Source: Thermoproteota archaeon
GTDB taxonomy: Archaea > Korarchaeota > Korarchaeia > B14-G2
Assembly: GCA_003661385.1 (NCBI GenBank)
Contig: QMWA01000021.1
Span: 1-16,061, forward strand
Direction of reading: 5' to 3'
DNA length: 16,061 nt
Under the pieces are notes generated by a model. That model was not told the origin of the DNA. It did no database searches and was given only the letters and a program-made list of their open reading frames with translations. Made by a program: the position numbers and the translations under genes. Within the stretch, counting starts at the first letter, position 1. Each line of letters opens with the position of its first letter. This document shows positions 11,844 through 16,061 of this stretch, piece after piece.

Positions 11844-12995
11844 CTGCCAGCCAAAACCGTTCTTTCAGGAGTACACTTCGAGCAGGGCAACTGGGCTTGC
11901 GCAGAGGGCGCCATAGCAGCAGGCTGCAGGTTCTTTGCAGGCTACCCAATAACCCCCTCAACTGAGATAGCTGAGAGGATGTCGAGACGCCTCCCAGAGG
12001 TTGGAGGCGTATACATCCAGATGGAGGACGAGCTTGCATCCCTTGTAGTAGTCATAGGTGCATCTCAGGCTGGAGCCAAGGCGATGACGGCCACAAGCGG
12101 CCCTGGGTTCAGCCTGATGATGGAGCAGCTAGGCCTTGCCATAATGACCGAGACTCCCTGTGTCCTGGTCAACGTGATGAGAGGAGGGCCAAGCACAGGC
12201 CAGCCTACCAAGGCAAGCCAAGGGGATGTCATGCAAGCCAAGTGGGGGGCTCACGGGGACTACGAGATAATAGCGCTAGCTCCCTCCTCACCTCAGGAGT
12301 TTTTCGACTACACGATAGAAGCCTTCAACCTCTCAGAAACCTACCGGGTTCCTGTCATAGTGCTGGCTGATGAGCGTGTAGCCCACATGAGAGAGAAGGT
12401 TGTGATCCCACCTGAAGACGAGATTAAGGTTGTAAGCAGGAAGAAGCCTAGTGTCCCACCTGAGGAGTACCTCCCCTATGGTAGTGAGGAGCTTATTCCA
12501 CCGATGGCATGCCTAGGTGAAGGCTATCGGGTACACATCACAGGCCTAACACATAACGAGAAGGGATACCCCGATATGAGTGGTGATGTGCATAGCAAGC
12601 TGATATGGAGGATATGCAACAAGATAAGGAGCAATGCGGAGAAGATATGGAGGTATAAGGTGATAGGCTCTGAGAGGCCGGAGGCGACCATAGTGGTCTA
12701 CGGCTCAGCCTACAGGAGCGCAATAAGAGCGTTCAAGGAGGCCAGAAGGGAGGGCTTAAGCGTAGCTCTCCTAAAGATAGAGACTGTATGGCCGTTCCCA
12801 GAGAAGCCTCTGCTAGACCTCAGCGAGACCTCAAAGGGGTTCATTGTGGTCGAGATGAACACTGGGCAGATCCTCAGAGAAGTTCAGAGGGTAGCTGGCT
12901 CAAGTAGAGTAGAGTTCGTATCCCAGTTAGGCGGAGACCTCCCAGATCCACGTGGCATACTCACTAAGATTAGGAGGGTGCTTGACCATGCTTAA
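11844..12995 (+). CDS. korA: 2-oxoacid:ferredoxin oxidoreductase, alpha subunit, CTG start
   Basis: Alpha chain of the enzyme that decarboxylates a 2-oxoacid to acyl-CoA while reducing ferredoxin. From CTG 11844 the product is 383 residues. The family N-terminus GVHFEQGN (9-16), AEGAIAAGCRFF (20-31) and the TPP-pyrimidine motif GYPITPST (33-40) is complete, followed by MEDELASL, TATSGPGFSLM and RGGPSTGQPTKASQGD (113-128), then the C-terminal transketolase-like domain. The first usual start codon, ATG 11979, would delete 45 residues including GYPITPST, so it cannot be the real start. Motifs resemble the 2-oxoglutarate-type alpha chains, but the acid used is not certain. The gene abuts korD without a gap and overlaps korB by eight bases. 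Alternative explanations are readthrough of the korD TAG or a sequencing error. Confidence 0.88.
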   Translation: MPAKTVLSGVHFEQGNWACAEGAIAAGCRFFAGYPITPSTEIAERMSRRLPEVGGVYIQMEDELASLVVVIGASQAGAKAMTATSGPGFSLMMEQLGLAIMTETPCVLVNVMRGGPSTGQPTKASQGDVMQAKWGAHGDYEIIALAPSSPQEFFDYTIEAFNLSETYRVPVIVLADERVAHMREKVVIPPEDEIKVVSRKKPSVPPEEYLPYGSEELIPPMACLGEGYRVHITGLTHNEKGYPDMSGDVHSKLIWRICNKIRSNAEKIWRYKVIGSERPEATIVVYGSAYRSAIRAFKEARREGLSVALLKIETVWPFPEKPLLDLSETSKGFIVVEMNTGQILREVQRVAGSSRVEFVSQLGGDLPDPRGILTKIRRVLDHA

Positions 12996-13848
12996 GCAGG
13001 TGCAGGTTGAACACCCCTTAGATCCCCTCCTACGCATAGATAGGATACCTCACATATGGTGTCCTGGCTGTGGTATAGGGATAGTGCTGAACGCCTTCTT
13101 GAGAGCTCTTAAAGAGCTCAACTTCGACATGGATAGGCTTGTAGTGGTCTCTGGTATAGGCTGTGCTGGGAGAGCAGCTGGCTACGTGAACGCAGACGGC
13201 TTCCACACAACTCACGGCAGGCCAATCCCATTTGCTACAGGAGTCAAGCTTGCAAAGCCCTACCTCAAGGTTGTGGTGTTCAGCGGAGATGGAGACCTGT
13301 TCGCCATAGGGGGAAACCACTTCATCCATGCAGCTAGACGCAACATAGACATGCTAGTCCTCTGTGTGAACAACCAGAACTACGGGATGACTGGAGGCCA
13401 GCTTGGCCCGACCACACCGCTTGACGCCAGGACTTCAACAAGCCCATACGGCAACATAGAGCACCCGTTCAACCTAGTCCACCTAGCAGCTGGAGCTGGA
13501 GCAGTGTACGTGGCGAGGTGGACGGTCCTTCATGTCAGGAGGATGACTGAGTCCATCAAGAAGGCTTTGCTGAAGAAGGGCTTCTCATTCATAGAGGTGA
13601 TCTCCCCCTGCCCAACCCTCTTCGGCAGATATAACAGGATGGGGACAGGCTTAGACATGATGAAGCTCCTGGCCGAGAGGTCTGTTGTAATGAACTTCAT
13701 AGATCCAGCTGAAGCAGTAGTAGACCTCAGAGACAAGATAGTTTGCGGGGAGTTTGTTGACACGGAGAAGCCAGAGTACACAGAGATGGTCTACCGCCTG
13801 ATAAGGGAGAAGTCGGGTAGAGAGGTGACCTCCATTGTCGAGAGCTGA
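12988..13848 (+). CDS. korB: 2-oxoacid:ferredoxin oxidoreductase, beta subunit
   Basis: TPP-binding beta chain, 286 residues from ATG 12988. The cluster-binding cysteines are visible: CPGCG (Cys25, Cys28), GIGCAGR (Cys59) and SPCPT (Cys208). The thiamine diphosphate/Mg site is SGDGDLFAIGG (99-109), with the partner asparagines in NNQNYGMTGGQ (128-138). HTTHGRPIPFATGVKLA (74-90) is the conserved loop preceding it. ATG 12988 has GGAGGGTG seven bases upstream and overlaps the korA stop; the longer in-frame start at 12952 would add 12 unrelated residues. It works with korA at the active site and passes electrons through its own cluster to korD. Confidence 0.94.
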   Translation: MLKQVQVEHPLDPLLRIDRIPHIWCPGCGIGIVLNAFLRALKELNFDMDRLVVVSGIGCAGRAAGYVNADGFHTTHGRPIPFATGVKLAKPYLKVVVFSGDGDLFAIGGNHFIHAARRNIDMLVLCVNNQNYGMTGGQLGPTTPLDARTSTSPYGNIEHPFNLVHLAAGAGAVYVARWTVLHVRRMTESIKKALLKKGFSFIEVISPCPTLFGRYNRMGTGLDMMKLLAERSVVMNFIDPAEAVVDLRDKIVCGEFVDTEKPEYTEMVYRLIREKSGREVTSIVES

Positions 13849-14395
13849 GGTTGTGATCGCCGGCTTCGGCGGCCAAGGCATAATGCTAGCAGGCTACATA
13901 CTAGGCTACGCTGCCACAATATACGACAGGAAGAACGCTGTTCAAATGGAGTCCTATGGCCCTGAGGCGAGAGGTGGGGCAGCTAAAACCGAGCTCATAA
14001 TCTCAACAGAGGAAATAGACTACCCCATAGTGGAGGAGCCCGATATACTGGTGGTCATGTCCCAGGAGGCTTACACAAGATACCACAGCAAGGTCAAGAG
14101 CAATGGCACCCTGATAATAGATGAGGATCTAGTCGACCTGACTCCACCACCCCCACCAGGTGTAAGCGTCTACAAGGTTCCTGCTACCCGCATAGCTGAA
14201 GCCTTAGGCAGGAGAATCGTGGCGAACATGGTGATGCTAGGTGCACTATGTGCCATAACCAAGGTTGTGTCTCCAAAGGCTATGGAGGAGGCGATCAAGT
14301 CGAGGGTTCCGAAGGGAACCGAGGAGCTCAATATCAAAGCCTTCAGAGCAGGATACGACTTCGCCATCAGGCTCATGAGAGGTGAGGTTGATTGA
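13835..14395 (+). CDS. korC: 2-oxoacid:ferredoxin oxidoreductase, gamma subunit
   Basis: Gamma chain of 186 residues. The N-terminal IAGFGGQGIMLAG (8-20) and the ESYGPEARGGAAKTELIIS stretch (39-57) are the family signatures, and the domain binds the CoA substrate. TPPPPPGV (about 108-115) is a proline-rich loop. TTG 13835 has GGTGA six bases upstream (13824-13828) and overlaps the end of korB by 14 bases. The stop TGA overlaps the TTG start of hdrA. The gene order korD-korA-korB-korC is the usual one for archaeal 2-oxoglutarate-type enzymes and completes a four-subunit complex. Confidence 0.93.
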   Translation: MSRAEVVIAGFGGQGIMLAGYILGYAATIYDRKNAVQMESYGPEARGGAAKTELIISTEEIDYPIVEEPDILVVMSQEAYTRYHSKVKSNGTLIIDEDLVDLTPPPPPGVSVYKVPATRIAEALGRRIVANMVMLGALCAITKVVSPKAMEEAIKSRVPKGTEELNIKAFRAGYDFAIRLMRGEVD

Positions 14396-16061
14396 GTGCT
14401 GAGCCTAGGATAGGAGTCTACGTGTGCCACTGTGGAACCAACATAGCTGGCTTCGTAGACGTGACTAAAGTAGTAGAGTACGCTAAGGCGCTCCCATACG
14501 TTGTAGTAGCCCGAGACTACAGGTACATGTGCTCAGATCCAGGGCAGAGGCTGATCAAAGAGGACATAAAGACCTACTCGCTGAACAGGATAGTTATAGC
14601 AGCCTGCAGCCCAAGGCTCCATGAGCCTACCTTCAGAAAAGTAGCTGAGGAAGCTGGCTTAAACCCATATCTCGTTGAGATGGCCAACATCCGAGAGCAA
14701 GACTCCTGGGTTCACATGGACAATCCAAGCGAGGCTACCGAGAAGGCCAAGGACCTCGTGAGGATGGCTGTAGCGAGAGCAGCTCTGCTCGAGCCCCTAG
14801 AGAAGGTCGTGGTCCCAGTCAAGAAGGCTGCTCTTGTGATTGGCGGCGGTATAGCCGGGATATCAGCTGCCTTAGACTTAGCTGAGGCAGGCTACCCAGT
14901 CTACCTGGTAGAGGAGAAGCCCAGCATAGGAGGCCACATGGCTCAGCTAGACAAGACCTTCCCCACCATGGACTGCTCAGCCTGCATCCTCACACCAAAG
15001 ATGGTAGAGGTCTCAAGGCACCCCAACATCAAGCTGAAGACCTACTCTGAGGTGGTAGGTGTAGAGGGCACTGTAGGCAGCTTCAAAGTGAAGGTCCTCA
15101 TGAAGCCCAGGTTTGTGATAGAGGACAAGTGCACAGCTTGCGGTGAGTGCGCGCAGGCATGCCCAGTCGAGGTCCCAAACGAGTTCGACATGGGCCTATC
15201 CTGGAGGAAAGCAATATACATCCCATTCCCCCAAGCGGTCCCAAACGCCTACGTCCTAGACCTGGAGAACTGCCTTGGCATAACCCCAGAGGCATGCCTG
15301 AAGTGCAAGGAGGTCTGTGAAGCTGATGCAATAGACTACGACATGCAGCCTAAGATAGAAGAGATCGAGGTAGGCACGATAATAGTGGCAACAGGCTACG
15401 ACACCTACAACCCTGTGATAGACCCAGAGTACGGCTACGGCCGCTACCCAAATGTGCTGACCTCCCTTGAAGTAGAGAGGCTCCTGAATGCAGCTGGCCC
15501 AACTGGAGGTAAGCTAGTTAGGCCCTCAGATGGGAGGCCACCGAAGAGAATAGTCTACGTGCAGTGCGTGGGCTCAAGGAACAAGAACAGGAACCCATAC
15601 TGCTCTAGAGTCTGCTGCATGTACGCTGTCAAGCAAGCTAGGCAGATAAAGGAGAAGTACCCTGATGCCCAGGTGACCATATTCTACATAGACCTTAGAG
15701 CATTCGGGAAGGGATACGAGGAGTTCTATGAGGCAGCTCAACGCGAGTATGGCGTGAGCTTCGTCAGAGGGAGGGTGTCAAAGATAGTAGAGGATCCAGA
15801 GACCCACAACCTGGTGGTAAGAGCTGAAGACACCCTGCTAGGCACGCCAGTAGAGGTAGAGGCAGACATGGTCGTCTTGTCAGTCGGCATCGCACCCTCA
15901 GAGGGGACCAGGAAGATAGCTGACATCCTAGGCCTAAGTAAGAGCCCAGATGGCTTCCTCATGGAAGCTCACGCCAAGCTTAGGCCAGTTGACACGATGA
16001 TAGACGGCGTGTTCCTCTGCGGGACAGCACAGGGCCCCAAGGACATACCTGACTCCGTAGC
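14392..16061 (+). CDS. hdrA: Heterodisulfide reductase subunit A-like FAD/iron-sulfur protein, C-terminus cut off
   Basis: Partial gene: 556 complete codons, open at the right edge. HdrA is the FAD-carrying electron-bifurcating hub of heterodisulfide reductase complexes. The N-terminal domain begins RIGVYVCHCGTNIAG (6-20). The FAD-binding fold has GGGIAGISAALDLAEAG (151-167). TMDCSACILTPKM (192-204) is a conserved HdrA/QmoA stretch. Two [4Fe-4S] motifs follow: C247-x2-C250-x2-C253-x3-C257-P and C294, C302, C305, C309. QCVGSR with YCSRVCCMYAVK supplies C392, C404, C408 and C409, a pattern like the extra cluster of methanogen HdrA. The TTG overlaps the korC stop as TTGA, with GGTGA six bases upstream. 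Co-translation with korDABC implies a shared electron pathway. Partners HdrB/HdrC or MvhD are not in the window. Confidence 0.92.
   Translation, partial: MSAEPRIGVYVCHCGTNIAGFVDVTKVVEYAKALPYVVVARDYRYMCSDPGQRLIKEDIKTYSLNRIVIAACSPRLHEPTFRKVAEEAGLNPYLVEMANIREQDSWVHMDNPSEATEKAKDLVRMAVARAALLEPLEKVVVPVKKAALVIGGGIAGISAALDLAEAGYPVYLVEEKPSIGGHMAQLDKTFPTMDCSACILTPKMVEVSRHPNIKLKTYSEVVGVEGTVGSFKVKVLMKPRFVIEDKCTACGECAQACPVEVPNEFDMGLSWRKAIYIPFPQAVPNAYVLDLENCLGITPEACLKCKEVCEADAIDYDMQPKIEEIEVGTIIVATGYDTYNPVIDPEYGYGRYPNVLTSLEVERLLNAAGPTGGKLVRPSDGRPPKRIVYVQCVGSRNKNRNPYCSRVCCMYAVKQARQIKEKYPDAQVTIFYIDLRAFGKGYEEFYEAAQREYGVSFVRGRVSKIVEDPETHNLVVRAEDTLLGTPVEVEADMVVLSVGIAPSEGTRKIADILGLSKSPDGFLMEAHAKLRPVDTMIDGVFLCGTAQGPKDIPDSV

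Noticed and set aside
11979-12995. korA starting at ATG 11979
   Set aside because: It would remove 45 conserved residues, including the GYPITPST motif encoded just upstream in the same frame.
1-16061. Frequent AGCT and CTAG tetramers throughout the coding regions
   Set aside because: Explained by favoured Leu, Ala and Ser codons (CTA, GCT, AGC) in adjoining positions; no periodic or clustered arrangement seen.
1-16061. CRISPR arrays, insertion sequences, tRNA or rRNA genes
   Set aside because: I saw no repeated spacer pattern, transposase, terminal inverted repeats of mobile elements, or tRNA/rRNA sequence; nearly all of the window is occupied by metabolic genes.

Overview
The window looks like a moderate-GC, probably thermophilic archaeon. 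The evidence is GGTGA-type ribosome sites, frequent TTG and GTG starts, TATA-like boxes about 26 bases upstream of near-leaderless starts, heavy AGG/AGA/ATA codon use, an ADP-forming acyl-CoA synthetase, and a four-subunit 2-oxoacid:ferredoxin oxidoreductase next to HdrA. A Thermoproteota or Korarchaeota-like lineage is plausible, but I cannot name the organism from sequence alone.

Layout. Positions 1-1546 (minus strand) hold an acyl-CoA dehydrogenase followed by the N-terminus of a B12-dependent acyl-CoA mutase, which runs off the left edge. Positions 1547-1685 are a divergent promoter region with an 11-bp inverted repeat around a TATA-like box. Positions 1686-4654 (plus) hold a second acyl-CoA dehydrogenase with ETF beta and alpha. 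Positions 4623-5255 (minus) hold an iron-sulfur flavoprotein-type NAD(P)H/FMN reductase whose 3' end overlaps etfA. Positions 5256-5321 are a compact divergent promoter. Positions 5322-9260 (plus) hold a fused alpha-beta ADP-forming acyl-CoA synthetase, a BioD-like/DRTGG protein and a metallo-beta-lactamase-fold hydrolase. Positions 9340-11356 (minus) hold an unrecognised protein, a small zinc-ribbon protein and a membrane-anchored M28/glutaminyl-cyclase-like enzyme. Positions 11372-11567 are a divergent intergenic region. Positions 11568-16061 (plus) hold korD, korA, korB, korC and hdrA, the last cut by the right edge.

How it fits together (inference). The 2-oxoacid oxidoreductase makes acyl-CoA and reduced ferredoxin from 2-oxoacids, for example from amino acids. 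The mutase and acyl-CoA dehydrogenases process the acyl-CoA, with electrons passing to ETF. The ADP-forming synthetase recovers ATP from the CoA thioester. HdrA could take up or redistribute ferredoxin electrons. The mutase has Phe where methylmalonyl-CoA mutases have the substrate-specifying Tyr, so isobutyryl-CoA/butyryl-CoA interconversion should be considered.

Most notable points: korA appears to start at CTG directly after the korD stop codon; the second acyl-CoA dehydrogenase lacks the catalytic glutamate at both known positions; and three of the operon promoters carry perfect inverted repeats around or just after the TATA box.
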